Assembly (NCBI GenBank): GCA_018241025.1
Contig: JAFEEQ010000011.1
Location: forward strand, 248,001-312,000
From: Pseudomonadota bacterium
GTDB taxonomy: Bacteria > Pseudomonadota > Alphaproteobacteria > Micropepsales > Micropepsaceae
Reading direction: 5' to 3'
DNA length: 64,000 nt
In this document: positions 1-7,427 of the stretch, piece by piece
Layout: every line of letters begins with the position of its first letter
Numbering within the stretch: the stretch's first letter is position 1
Notes under the pieces: model-generated
The model's input: the letters and a program-made list of their open reading frames with translations, nothing else
Database searches by the model: none
What the model was told of the DNA's origin: nothing
Program-made: the position numbers and the translations under genes

Positions 1-4
1 CTGG

Positions 5-736
5 ATGACTTCCCTGCCGCGCACCGCTTGGGCGTGGGAGTTCTTGCGGCGCAATACGAGCTACGGCAGCGAATATGCGCGGCATGTCGCCGACCTGCCC
101 GGAAACAACGAACCGGAACATCTGGCCGTTCTGCGCTGGGGTCTGCTGCGGTTTGAAAATCCGGTCAACGACGCACGCATTGCCAACGTGTTGTGGCAGA
201 TGAAGGCCTGTCGAGACGTGCTTCCGCTTGCCGCTGCCAAGATGCGGCCCGGCACCGCCGTTGAAACTCTCGATCTGTCGAAGCTGCATTGCCGGACGGC
301 CGTCTACGACTTCGGCGTTGAAGAACGCCGCGAGGTGCTGCTGACCCAGGACGGTCGCTCGCTCCAACTGACGGTCTTCGGCTCCGTGCCATTAGAGGAA
401 GCATTGCTGCTGACGCCGGCGTTGCCGGAAATCCGTTACGGCAAGGCACGTCTTCAGGCCGTGAAGCGCCTCGCGGACGTGGTGAAGCACGGATCGCTTC
501 GCCCATCGCTCTACCGCCGCGAGCGGCAGAACGCGCGGCTTGCCCGCGTGGTGCAGGCGCTCGACGGCTGGCTCGCCAAGGCAACGCAGCGCGAGATTGC
601 AGTGGCGCTCTTCTCAAAGGAGAGGGTAGACCGCGACTGGCAGGATCCCCGCAACCATCTGCGCGATCATGTGCGGCGTGCCGTCGCGTATGGCCGCGAG
701 CTCATGGATTCCCGCTATCGCCGTTTTCTCGGCTGA
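5..736 (+). CDS. DUF2285 (RovC-like DNA-binding) protein, possibly 5'-truncated by the window edge
   Basis: This 243-residue reading frame has an N-terminal segment (WAWEFLRRN, about residues 9-17) typical of the DUF6499-like domain that precedes DUF2285. The C-terminal 110 residues match DUF2285, with alternating Leu/Arg helices, the REIAVALF helix near residue 197 and a final LMDSRYRRFLG. Related proteins are regulators carried on alphaproteobacterial ICEs and are often encoded close to the excision or replication genes. The frame is open upstream of the ATG at 5, so the true start may lie outside the window. It converges on the next gene with a 6-nt gap. The function is inferred from family only. 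Confidence 0.75.
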   Translation: MTSLPRTAWAWEFLRRNTSYGSEYARHVADLPGNNEPEHLAVLRWGLLRFENPVNDARIANVLWQMKACRDVLPLAAAKMRPGTAVETLDLSKLHCRTAVYDFGVEERREVLLTQDGRSLQLTVFGSVPLEEALLLTPALPEIRYGKARLQAVKRLADVVKHGSLRPSLYRRERQNARLARVVQALDGWLAKATQREIAVALFSKERVDRDWQDPRNHLRDHVRRAVAYGRELMDSRYRRFLG

Positions 737-742
737 GCAGGC

Positions 743-1009
743 TCAGGAGCGTAGAAGATGCTCATAGCCGTGCTCGGTCATCCAGCGCGCGCGTTTCATA
801 TGTGACGCCAAGCAGCGCTTCGCGCGGTCCGGCTCGCTCAACGGATCGATGGCGAGCACGATCCTGACTATCTCGCGGTCATCCGCGCCCTCAGCCGCTG
901 CGTCCAACAAACGGGCGTATGTGGTGAAGTGCGCGTGATCGTAGTCGGTAAGATCATCGGACCAGGGCGCTTCGTCAGCGACCGCCGGTGCCTTGCCGCC
1001 GTTGGCCAT
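743..1009 (-). CDS. Small ICE-associated conserved protein (88 aa)
   Basis: The protein is acidic at its N-terminus (about residues 10-25) and ends in a basic helix (KRARWMTEHGYEHLLRS). I recognise the type as a small protein that accompanies DUF2285 genes on alphaproteobacterial ICEs, where it is usually annotated only as a DNA-binding-like or hypothetical protein. I chose the ATG at 1009 rather than the upstream ATG at 1066, because a GGAGAA ribosome-binding site sits 7 nt before it and the upstream extension looks non-coding. No catalytic motif is visible and the role is unknown. Confidence 0.65.
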   Translation of the reverse strand: MANGGKAPAVADEAPWSDDLTDYDHAHFTTYARLLDAAAEGADDREIVRIVLAIDPLSEPDRAKRCLASHMKRARWMTEHGYEHLLRS

Positions 1010-1156
1010 CAGCCGTTCTCCGTATTGGGGCGTCTGCGATAGCGTGTTGAAAAGTAGTGGCTGCAAAATCGCGCCGCCACAATGCGGGATGAGTTCTCCA
1101 CAGTCGAATGAATTTGGGGAGACCCCGCGGATAACTCTTGGTTGCGGCGACCGCAG

Positions 1157-1588
1157 CTATCGCGTTGCCTTAGGTTGACGCAGCGTCCGGCGCTTACGCT
1201 GCTTTGCATCGCCCGTGGCAAGAGCGGAGATCAGATCGACAATGAGCTTGCGGACATCCGAATCTTCGATACTCCAAACCATCGCAAACAGTGACGAGGC
1301 CTCATCATCGGCAATTTCCAACGGGATGGGTTCGGCGCATCCGTCGAGCCCTTCGAAGAAATACACGATCTCGACTTTGAGGATGATGGACGCCTCGAAC
1401 AGACGGCCGGCACTGATGCGATTTGCGCCACGCTCGTATTTCTGCACCTGCTGAAAGGTCAGCCCGAGAGTCTGGCCCAGGTCGCTCTGTGACATGCCGC
1501 GCGACGTGCGGGCAAGACGAAGCCGGCCCCCTACATGCCGGTCATAGTGCGTCGAACGTTTGCGGTTCGTCTGGGCGGTGCGCGTCAA
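1157..1588 (-). CDS. XRE-family HTH transcriptional regulator
   Basis: The 143-residue product has a basic N-terminus, then a classical XRE helix-turn-helix (about residues 20-75: RLRLARTSRGMSQSDLGQTL, then FQQVQKYERGANRISAGRL). A C-terminal segment of about 70 residues could be a dimerisation domain. This resembles the SinR/XRE regulators common in alphaproteobacteria, which bind short palindromes. Its start codon overlaps the stop of the 1585-1935 gene by 4 nt, so the two form one operon read leftward. Likely target sites include the 1970-1987 palindrome upstream of that operon, but this is inference. Confidence 0.85.
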   Translation of the reverse strand: MTRTAQTNRKRSTHYDRHVGGRLRLARTSRGMSQSDLGQTLGLTFQQVQKYERGANRISAGRLFEASIILKVEIVYFFEGLDGCAEPIPLEIADDEASSLFAMVWSIEDSDVRKLIVDLISALATGDAKQRKRRTLRQPKATR

Positions 1589-1935
1589 GTATCCTCCCGT
1601 GTCCTTGTGCCCACGGCTGGCGCGGTCCCCGCGCGTGCCTTGCGCACTTCCTCGCGCATGGCGCCGCAGGACGCCTTCGCGTTGTTGAGATGTTCGATCA
1701 GCTGCTGCGTCACGGTGATGAGGGCCTTGCTGTAGTCATCACCAAGGCTATCCAAGCCGAAACCCATCAGCTCGATCGCGAATGCGAGCGCTATGGCCGA
1801 CCCGATCTCGTCGTCGATCGACGAGGAATGCTTTATGGGTTCCGCTGGCGGCACATCCTCGGCGTCGCTAGGCCTTTCCTTGGAGGATTGGCGCTTGGGC
1901 GGCTGATTCGTTTGCTCGCGTCCAGATGGCGGCAT
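1585..1935 (-). CDS. Hypothetical protein, first gene of an XRE operon
   Basis: I do not recognise this 116-residue product. The first 35 residues are polar and probably disordered (Pro, Ser, Lys, Glu). The middle is helical and moderately hydrophobic (GSAIALAFAIELMGFGLDSL, about residues 46-65), followed by an amphipathic region. There is no clear signal peptide or zinc motif. It is translationally coupled (4-nt overlap) to the downstream XRE regulator, so it may be a partner or a co-regulated protein. Confidence 0.55.
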   Translation of the reverse strand: MPPSGREQTNQPPKRQSSKERPSDAEDVPPAEPIKHSSSIDDEIGSAIALAFAIELMGFGLDSLGDDYSKALITVTQQLIEHLNNAKASCGAMREEVRKARAGTAPAVGTRTREDT

Positions 1936-1969
1936 GGGTCGGCTACCCTACATCTTGCGGCTGTAAGAA

Positions 1970-1987
1970 ATACCCCATCCGGGGTAT
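1970..1987. promoter_or_regulatory. Palindrome ATACCCC-N4-GGGGTAT, candidate operator
   Basis: A perfect 7-bp inverted repeat separated by ATCC lies between the leftward XRE operon (start at 1935) and the rightward XRE gene at 2062. Position and symmetry suit an operator for one of the two regulators. It touches the conserved promoter block starting at 1984 but is not present at the paralogous locus near 40.55 kb. Confidence 0.5.
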
Positions 1988-2034
1988 ATATCAACCTAAC
2001 GAGGTCGAATAAGACCCTATCTGTAGCTAAAAGC
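1984..2034 (+). promoter_or_regulatory. Conserved XRE promoter block (copy 1)
   Basis: This 51-bp block upstream of the XRE gene at 2062 matches the block at 40503-40553 (minus strand), upstream of the paralogous XRE gene, at 44 of 51 positions without gaps. The shared core includes GTATATATCA, CCTAAC and AGGTCGAATAA. Conservation outside the coding region of two diverged paralogues suggests a promoter plus operator, probably autoregulated. Confidence 0.65.
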
Positions 2035-2061
2035 GCCCCGGCGCGGCGATTGTGCACGTGC

Positions 2062-2301
2062 ATGATCACAGCGCGTCAAATTCGGGCGGCCCGCGCTTTG
2101 TTGGGTTGGTCGCAGCAAAACCTCGCGGACAAGGCCGTCGTGTCCTTGAACGCTGTAACGCGCCTGGAGCGCAGCGAGGTCGATCCGCGCTTCAGCACGG
2201 TGATGGCCGTCCAGAAGGCTATTACCAAGGCCGGTATCGAGTTCATTTCCGAAGATGACAGGAGGGGCGAAGGTGTCCGCCTCGCCAAGACCGGCACCTG
2301 A
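2062..2301 (+). CDS. Small XRE-family regulator (79 aa), paralogue of 40242-40478
   Basis: An HTH_3 domain fills most of the protein (QIRAARALLGWSQQNLADKA, then VSLNAVTRLERSEVDP), with a short C-terminal tail (AITKAGIEFISEDDRRGEGV) typical of a widespread alphaproteobacterial family of small XRE proteins. I chose the ATG at 2062 because the paralogue at 40478 starts at the same alignment position. It precedes the frameshifted DUF2306 gene. The paralogue also neighbours a DUF2306 gene, so the two may form a functional pair. Confidence 0.85.
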   Translation: MITARQIRAARALLGWSQQNLADKAVVSLNAVTRLERSEVDPRFSTVMAVQKAITKAGIEFISEDDRRGEGVRLAKTGT

Positions 2302-2404
2302 CGGCAAGCTGCAAGTCGTCGCGCTATATCCTTGAATGTATGTGCGCGAGGCCTAGTGTGGCCGAGTGTCGACTATCCCGGTGTACCGAGACGGGGAATC
2401 CAGG

Positions 2405-2922
2405 ATGACTCCCGAGGCGACAGTTCTATTCGGCATCAATGTGCCATCTACCTCGCCGGCTTTCTAGCGGTTGTCGGTCTGCATGTTTCGGTTGGACTTG
2501 CTTGCGTCGTGACCGGCGTCATCGCGATGCTGAGTGAAAAACGCCGGGGTCGTCACTCGACGTTCGGCACGATTTATTATTGGTGCTTGACTGCTCTCTT
2601 CGTATCCGCAACTGGTCTCGCGTTGGCTCGGTGGGCAGAGGATAGTCACCTGTTCCTTCTGGGCGCGCTGTCATTCTCCTCGGCTACCTTTGGCCGCGCG
2701 GCCATGAAGCGCCGCTGGCCGCATTGGCTGAAGCTGCATATCGGCAGCATGGGAACATCATACATCGTCATGCTGACCGCATTTTACGTGGACAACGGCA
2801 AGAGCCTGCCGTTCTGGAAGGACCTGCCCGCGATAACATATTGGACTGTCCCAACCATTGTGGGCTTGCCACTCTTGATATGGGCACTTCTTCGCCATCG
2901 CCTTGCCCGGCAAAGCGCTTGA
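2405..2922 (+). pseudogene. DUF2306-like membrane protein, frameshifted
   Basis: The intact paralogue at 39701-40210 allows this gene to be reconstructed. Frame 2 from the ATG at 2405 encodes MTPEATVLFGINVPSTSPAF and then meets a stop at the TAG near 2464. From there frame 1 continues in register with the paralogue (LAVVGLHVSVGLACVVTGV and on to the stop at 2922). A single lost base in the CTTTC-TAG stretch explains this. The product would be a membrane protein of about 170 residues with 4-5 hydrophobic segments; the function of DUF2306 is unknown. It could be a true pseudogene or a sequencing error. Confidence 0.8.
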
Positions 2923-3016
2923 CCGCAAACCTGGACGCGGCGCTGAGCTCTGACATCTAGCGATACTCTCCGAGATCGCTTTCGGTGCGGTGGCCGAACT
3001 CCACAACGGAGCACAC

Positions 3017-3958
3017 TTAGCAGTGCGGCTCTACGCAGTCGCCCGCCGGATCGATTTGAATGGTCGCATGTACCACACCAAACTTTTCGCGAAGCCGCTG
3101 ATTGATTGCAGTCATGATTTGACCGGCATCGGCGCCCCCCGCGCAGCGAGCATGCAGGGTGACCATCGGCTGTTCCGAGGTGAGCGACCAGATATGAATA
3201 TGATGCACGTCTTCCACGGATGGTATGGCGGCAAGGAGATCGCTGCGCATGAGATCGGCTGAAAGATGGGTGGGCGTTCCTTCGAGTAAGATATGCGCGG
3301 ATTCTTTGACCACACCGTAAGCGCTGCGCAGGATCATTAGCGCAACGAATACGGACAGCAGCGGATCGATAGGCGACCAGCCAGTCTCGAGAATGACACC
3401 CGCAGCAATGATCGTGACGACGAACCCCAGCAGATCGCCCAGCACATGCAGCCAAGCGCTGCGCATGTTGAGATTGGCGCGGTTGCCGCCGTTCAGAACC
3501 AGAAAGGCCACAATGTTGGCGAGAAGTCCCGCAATCGCGACCGCCAACATGGTGCCGCCCAAGACGTGAACCGGCGACGCAATGCGCCGCGCCGCTTCAA
3601 ACACGATCCAACCGGCAACGACAAACAGCGCACAGCCATTGACGAAGGCGACCAGCACTTCGAGCCGCTTGTATCCATAGGACTGGCCAGAGTCCGCGGG
3701 GCGCTTGCCGACGCGGATTGCTGCCCAGCTCATCCCAAGTGCCGCCGCATCGGAGACCATATGTCCGGCATCGGCCAACAGAGCGAGCGACCCCGACATC
3801 AGACCGCCTGCTACTTCGATCGCCATGAAGGCAATGATGATGACGAACGCCCAGCCGATGCGGCCTTCATCCGTCACTTTGGGATGCGCGTGACCATGGT
3901 GCCCACCATGCCCGTGCCCGGCATGATCGTGGCCCTCTTCATGGGCATGCTGAGACAT
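3017..3958 (-). CDS. czcD: Cation diffusion facilitator, Zn2+/Cd2+/Co2+ exporter (CzcD-like)
   Basis: The 313-residue product exports divalent metal from the cytoplasm in exchange for protons. It has a His-rich cytoplasmic N-terminus (residues 1-26, HxH repeats) and six membrane segments. The paired metal-site motifs are LLADAGHMVSDAAA (TM2) and WLHVLGDLLG (TM5). A cytoplasmic C-terminal ferredoxin-like domain begins near VEDVHHIHIWSL and ends in CVEPHC. It is divergent from an ArsR/SmtB-type regulator across a 73-bp gap holding a perfect SmtB-type operator, so it is probably derepressed by Zn, Cd or Pb. Confidence 0.93.
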   Translation of the reverse strand: MSQHAHEEGHDHAGHGHGGHHGHAHPKVTDEGRIGWAFVIIIAFMAIEVAGGLMSGSLALLADAGHMVSDAAALGMSWAAIRVGKRPADSGQSYGYKRLEVLVAFVNGCALFVVAGWIVFEAARRIASPVHVLGGTMLAVAIAGLLANIVAFLVLNGGNRANLNMRSAWLHVLGDLLGFVVTIIAAGVILETGWSPIDPLLSVFVALMILRSAYGVVKESAHILLEGTPTHLSADLMRSDLLAAIPSVEDVHHIHIWSLTSEQPMVTLHARCAGGADAGQIMTAINQRLREKFGVVHATIQIDPAGDCVEPHC

Positions 3959-3995
3959 CGGAGAGCGCCTATTGGGGCTTGACGTTGATTCTGAT

Positions 3996-4015
3996 ATATG
4001 AATAGCTATTCATAT
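3996..4015. promoter_or_regulatory. SmtB/ArsR-type operator, perfect 20-bp palindrome
   Basis: ATATGAATAGCTATTCATAT is fully self-complementary and closely resembles the known smt operator layout (TGAA-N6-TTCA within a 12-2-12 palindrome). It lies in the divergent promoter between the CDF exporter and the regulator gene at 4032. A TTGACG candidate -35 lies at 3979-3984 on the plus strand. Binding of the regulator here would repress both genes. Confidence 0.85.
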
Positions 4016-4031
4016 CTATGGTGTATCACAG

Positions 4032-4349
4032 ATGAATAAGCGTCTGTCAATCAGCGACGATCAGGCCGTCGAACTCGCTGAGTTGTTCCGCCTCATGGGC
4101 GACGCGAGTCGCTTGAAGATCGTGCTTGCTTGCCTTCAGAAGCCCCAGTGTGTCTCGACGATTGCAGCAACCACTCACCTTTCTCCTTCACTCGTGAGCC
4201 ATCATTTGCGATTGCTGCGTGCAACTCGGATGTTGCGTGGTGAGCGTCGGGGCAAGCAGGTTTTTTACGTCGCGACCGATGCTCACGTCCAGTGTGTCAT
4301 CACCGATATGGTGGCGCATATCACCGAGAGCGAAGCCGCCGACAGCTGA
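4032..4349 (+). CDS. ArsR/SmtB-family metal-sensing repressor
   Basis: This 105-residue winged-helix repressor carries the recognition region TTHLSPSLVSHHLRLL (about residues 50-65). The last helix contains D-x-H-x10-H-x2-E (DAHVQCVITDMVAHITE). That spacing is exactly that of the alpha5 zinc site of SmtB/CzrA, so Zn2+ or a similar ion should release it from DNA. Cysteines in ACLQKPQC (near residues 34-39) could add an alpha3-type site for softer metals such as Cd or Pb. It is divergent from the CDF exporter and upstream of the cation transporter, lspA and uppP. Confidence 0.9.
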   Translation: MNKRLSISDDQAVELAELFRLMGDASRLKIVLACLQKPQCVSTIAATTHLSPSLVSHHLRLLRATRMLRGERRGKQVFYVATDAHVQCVITDMVAHITESEAADS

Positions 4350-4400
4350 GACAAACGTGAGGGGAGCCAAAAACGTGACTATATTTGTCGGGACAATCGC

Positions 4401-5036
4401 ATGAGCAGTTGTGGATGCGAAGCAACGCCAGCGCAAACCGAGGCGCAGCGGCGAACTCTTTTGCTGGCACTGGCGCTGAACGCGACCATGTTTGTGGTGG
4501 GCATGATTGCCGGACTGATCGCGCAATCGTCCGGCCTTGTCGCGGATTCGCTCGACATGCTGGCCGACGCTAGCGCCTACGCCATTGCCCTTATGGCCAT
4601 CGGGCGTGGAGACATGTTCAAGGCCCGCGCGGCAGGTTTGAGTGGAGGGATTCTGCTCTTGCTCGGGCTCGGCGTTCTTGCCGACGTTGCGCGCCGAGGC
4701 GTGTTTGGGAGCACGCCCGACAGCGTGATCATGATGGTGGTTGCCACCGTTGCGTTGATCGTCAACGCCACGGTACTGCGTCTATTGGGCCGTATGCGTG
4801 GAGAAGGCGTGCATTTGAATGCGACATGGATTTTCACGAAGGTCGATGTCATCGCGAATATCGCCGTGATCTTGTCCGGCTTCGTGGTCTGGTTGAGCGG
4901 ATACCGTTTGGTTGACCTCGTGGTCGGCGCCGCCATCGGTGTTTATGTGATCAAGGAAGCTGCCGAGATTCTGGAATCAGCGCGCGAAGCAAGATCGCGA
5001 GCCTCAGGCGCAACCGTGTCCAGGGATGGGGATTAG
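4401..5036 (+). CDS. Short cation-efflux family transporter lacking the C-terminal domain
   Basis: The 211-residue protein resembles the membrane half of cation diffusion facilitators. TM2 holds ADSLDMLADAS (D-x3-D) and TM5 holds FTKVDVIANIAV, but the soluble C-terminal domain of CzcD proteins is absent. The N-terminus (MSSCGCEATP) has two Cys that could bind a soft metal. It follows the SmtB-like regulator by about 50 nt and precedes lspA by about 50 nt in the same direction. Small transporters of this type often accompany lead/cadmium operons. The substrate is inferred. Confidence 0.82.
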   Translation: MSSCGCEATPAQTEAQRRTLLLALALNATMFVVGMIAGLIAQSSGLVADSLDMLADASAYAIALMAIGRGDMFKARAAGLSGGILLLLGLGVLADVARRGVFGSTPDSVIMMVVATVALIVNATVLRLLGRMRGEGVHLNATWIFTKVDVIANIAVILSGFVVWLSGYRLVDLVVGAAIGVYVIKEAAEILESAREARSRASGATVSRDGD

Positions 5037-5085
5037 GTGACGTCTAGGTTATCCGCTCCTGCACCCTGCGTCATCGAGAGGAAGG

Positions 5086-5616
5086 ATGGCGATGAGGCTT
5101 GAACGTCCGACTGTTACCGGCAACCGCGCGATATCTCTCGGAATCGCCGCCGCGGTTCTTTGGTTTGGTGTCGACCAGTTTGCCAAATGGCTGATCCTGG
5201 AACACGTCATGAATCCGCCGCGAGTCATATCCATAGCCAGCTTTCTGAACATCGTGCTTGGAAGGAATACCGGCATCAGCTTCGGCTTGTTCGGCGCAGC
5301 ACCGTCCTGGCTTCTCACACTGCTCACGCTGGCAATTCTGTTTTGGCTTGTTGTTTGGATGCGGCGTGCTGAAGACAGAATCAGGACCGTTGCCATTGGC
5401 CTGGCTATTGGCGGAGCCGTCGGCAATATCATCGATCGGCTGCGCTACGGGGCAGTGACCGACTTCATCGACATTCATCTGACAAATTGGCATTTCCCGG
5501 CCTTCAATCTGGCCGATGTCGGCATAACTACGGCAGTTGTGCTTCTCGTCGCCACCACTCTGTTTGAACGATCGCATATTGCGGGCGCCGGAAAATCGAC
5601 CGTGGACACGATATGA
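5086..5616 (+). CDS. lspA: Lipoprotein signal peptidase (signal peptidase II), PbrC-like
   Basis: The 176-residue product has four membrane segments and all LspA signatures: DQFAKW, FLNIVLGRNTGISFG, GAVGNIIDRLRYGAVTDFID (first catalytic Asp) and FNLADVGI (second catalytic Asp). LspA cleaves prolipoproteins in the inner membrane. A housekeeping copy is expected elsewhere. Here it sits between a cation transporter and an undecaprenyl-diphosphatase, the same partners as PbrC in lead-resistance operons, so a specialised metal-resistance role is likely. Confidence 0.92.
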   Translation: MAMRLERPTVTGNRAISLGIAAAVLWFGVDQFAKWLILEHVMNPPRVISIASFLNIVLGRNTGISFGLFGAAPSWLLTLLTLAILFWLVVWMRRAEDRIRTVAIGLAIGGAVGNIIDRLRYGAVTDFIDIHLTNWHFPAFNLADVGITTAVVLLVATTLFERSHIAGAGKSTVDTI

Positions 5617-5662
5617 CCCTGTCCGCTCCAGCAGTTCGACAACGCTTGTTCGACGCTTCCAA

Positions 5663-6565
5663 ATGACCTTGTCCCCGCACATCGTCACCGCACCTGTCCA
5701 TTCTTGCCAAGGCAATATCGATACGGGTTTCGTCGCGCTGGGCGCGGCGAAGGTCGCGTTCCTCGGTGTGGTTCAGGGCATCACCGAGCTTCTGCCCGTC
5801 TCTTCGACGGCTCATATGCGTGTCGTTCCCGCGCTGCTCGGCTGGCCGGACCCCGGTGCTGCTTTTTCGGCTGCCATGCAGCTCGCTGCGCTTCTCGCCG
5901 TCACCGCGTATTTCTGGACGGATATTGCCACCGTATCGTCTGGCTCAGTGAAGGCATTGCGCCACGGCGATTGGCGCAATCACGAACTGACCTTGGCTTT
6001 ATGCGTGGTGCTGGCCACTCTGCCGATCGTTGCGGCCGGTGCGTATCTTTCCCCGATACTAAATGCTTGTGACTCTCCATTGCGCACGCCGATGGTGATC
6101 GGCATTGCTTGCCTGGCGATGGCCGTGTTGCTGGGCGCGGCCGAACGCGCCGCAAGGCATAGCCGCGACACGGGGCAAGTGACCTATCGCGACGCGATGC
6201 TGATCGGACTCGCACAGGTCGGCGCGCTCATCCCCGGCGTTTCGCGCTCGGGATCGACCTTTACCGCCGCGCTCTTTCTCGGATTCAAACGAGACGATGC
6301 TGCGCGGGTATCGTTCCTGCTCGGCATACCCGCCATCGCTCTTGCCGGTGGCCGCGAGCTTTGGTTGCTCGCGCATCTCGGGCTGTCCGCGCACGCATGG
6401 TTTGTGCTTGCGGTCGGTCTCGCCGTGTCGAGCATTTCCGCATTCGTCGCCATATGGGGTCTCATGCGCTTCCTGGAGCGCAGCTCGACCTGGCCTCTGG
6501 TGATTTATCGCGCGGCCTTCGGGCTGTTGCTGATCGTGGGCAGCGCTGCACATTGGATCTCTTGA
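5663..6565 (+). CDS. uppP: Undecaprenyl-diphosphatase (UppP/BacA), PbrB-like
   Basis: The 300-residue membrane enzyme hydrolyses C55-PP to C55-P and inorganic phosphate. Motifs are VVQGITELLPVSSTAHM (Glu-rich catalytic motif) and LIPGVSRSGSTFTAALFLGF (PGxSRSG loop). In pbr lead operons the homologue PbrB supplies phosphate that precipitates exported Pb2+. I chose the ATG at 5663. A 17-codon frame starting at 5613 (ATGA overlap with the lspA stop) ends in a TGA overlapping this ATG, so translation could be coupled across both. The N-terminal 25 residues extend beyond the usual family start. Confidence 0.9.
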   Translation: MTLSPHIVTAPVHSCQGNIDTGFVALGAAKVAFLGVVQGITELLPVSSTAHMRVVPALLGWPDPGAAFSAAMQLAALLAVTAYFWTDIATVSSGSVKALRHGDWRNHELTLALCVVLATLPIVAAGAYLSPILNACDSPLRTPMVIGIACLAMAVLLGAAERAARHSRDTGQVTYRDAMLIGLAQVGALIPGVSRSGSTFTAALFLGFKRDDAARVSFLLGIPAIALAGGRELWLLAHLGLSAHAWFVLAVGLAVSSISAFVAIWGLMRFLERSSTWPLVIYRAAFGLLLIVGSAAHWIS

Positions 6566-6912
6566 GGAATCGGGGAGCAGCCGGCGGTCGCACTCGGTCC
6601 CGCGGCTTCGCCGCTCCTGCGGGTGCGCCGCTTCGCGCGCGCTGGTCGCGCGCCGCCGGCCGCTCGACGGCGCGTTCGCCCTCGTGAAGGGCGCGGGCTC
6701 TTGCAGCCTCCATCTTTCCAGCACGGCTGCCGCCGTGATCATTCGCTTCTCTGCGGAGCTCACGCTCCGGCTCGGCCGCGGGATCGCTTGCGCTCGGCCG
6801 CGCCGCATCCCCAATCCTCCGCCGCCCGCGACCTGCGACCGCGGGCGTGCTCGGACCGGGTGACCCCTCGCGCGTCCGCCCGCGGCCTCGCTCGTTGGAG
6901 CGGGAGAGCGGA
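6566..6912. other. GC-rich hairpin-dense non-coding gap
   Basis: The 347 bp between uppP and merR hold no convincing gene. Several short perfect hairpins are packed together, for example GCGGC-TTC-GCCGC, GCGCGC-TGGTC-GCGCGC, GCCCT-CGTGA-AGGGC and CGGAGC-TCAC-GCTCCG. The long open frames here on both strands are GC-driven artefacts. Similar hairpin-dense stretches precede ardC (8973-9352) and the first DUF736 gene. Confidence 0.6.
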
Positions 6913-7377
6913 CTACGCGGAGGTTCGCGCTTTTCGCGACTGTGGGCCGGCGGTCACCGGCCGTGCGAGAAAGAGTGCGTCGATGATCGGGCAGTCGGGA
7001 ATCTTGCGGCCGCTGCATTGTGAGGCGACTTTGGTCATGACGCGTTCAAGACGTTTGAGATCGGCAATCTTCCGGCGGATTTCGGCGACATGTTCCAAAG
7101 TTAAGGCGCGTACTTCGGCGCAGGTATAGGTGTGACCGTCGACGAGACGAAGCAAGTCGCGCAACTCGTCGAGGCTGAAGCCCAGTTCGCGTCCGCGTCG
7201 GATGAAGGTGAGGCGTTTCAAGTGGTCGGGCGTGTAGAGCCGGTAGCCGCCGGCGCTGCGCGCCGGCTTGGGCATCACGCCGATCTTCTCATAGTAGCGG
7301 ATGGTCTCGATGTTCACCGCGCTTTTTCCCGATAGGTCGCCGATGGAAAACTCGGCCTTTCCGGCGGATTTGGTCAT
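6913..7377 (-). CDS. merR: Mercuric resistance regulator MerR
   Basis: The 154-residue activator/repressor has an N-terminal MerR winged helix (FSIGDLSGKSAVNIETIRYY, residues 10-29), a long dimerisation helix and three Cys at the positions of the Hg(II)-binding Cys of MerR (YTCAEV, SQCSGRK, DCPII). It is divergent from merT with the operator-promoter between them. The final CPIIDAL matches MerR better than PbrR/CadR relatives. The C-terminal tail after this (about 20 residues) is longer than usual. Confidence 0.92.
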   Translation of the reverse strand: MTKSAGKAEFSIGDLSGKSAVNIETIRYYEKIGVMPKPARSAGGYRLYTPDHLKRLTFIRRGRELGFSLDELRDLLRLVDGHTYTCAEVRALTLEHVAEIRRKIADLKRLERVMTKVASQCSGRKIPDCPIIDALFLARPVTAGPQSRKARTSA

Positions 7378-7389
7378 CGCACATGCCTC

Positions 7390-7420
7390 TTGAGTCTGTA
7401 GGGGCTACAGGGTGTATCTT
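7390..7420 (+). promoter_or_regulatory. mer operator/promoter with 19-bp spacer
   Basis: A -35 TTGAGT (7390-7395) and a -10 TATCTT (7415-7420) are separated by 19 bp, the over-long spacing characteristic of MerR-controlled promoters. The spacer contains the perfect dyad CTGTAG-GGG-CTACAG (7396-7410), the MerR site. The predicted transcription start falls at about 7426-7428, on or next to the merT ATG. Confidence 0.88.
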
Positions 7421-7427
7421 CCCGGCC

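Noticed and set aside
6059..7018. 319-codon minus-strand frame spanning uppP 3' end and the gap before merR
   Set aside because: Arg/Ser/Pro-rich translation, no start site and overlaps with two supported genes; explained by GC bias.
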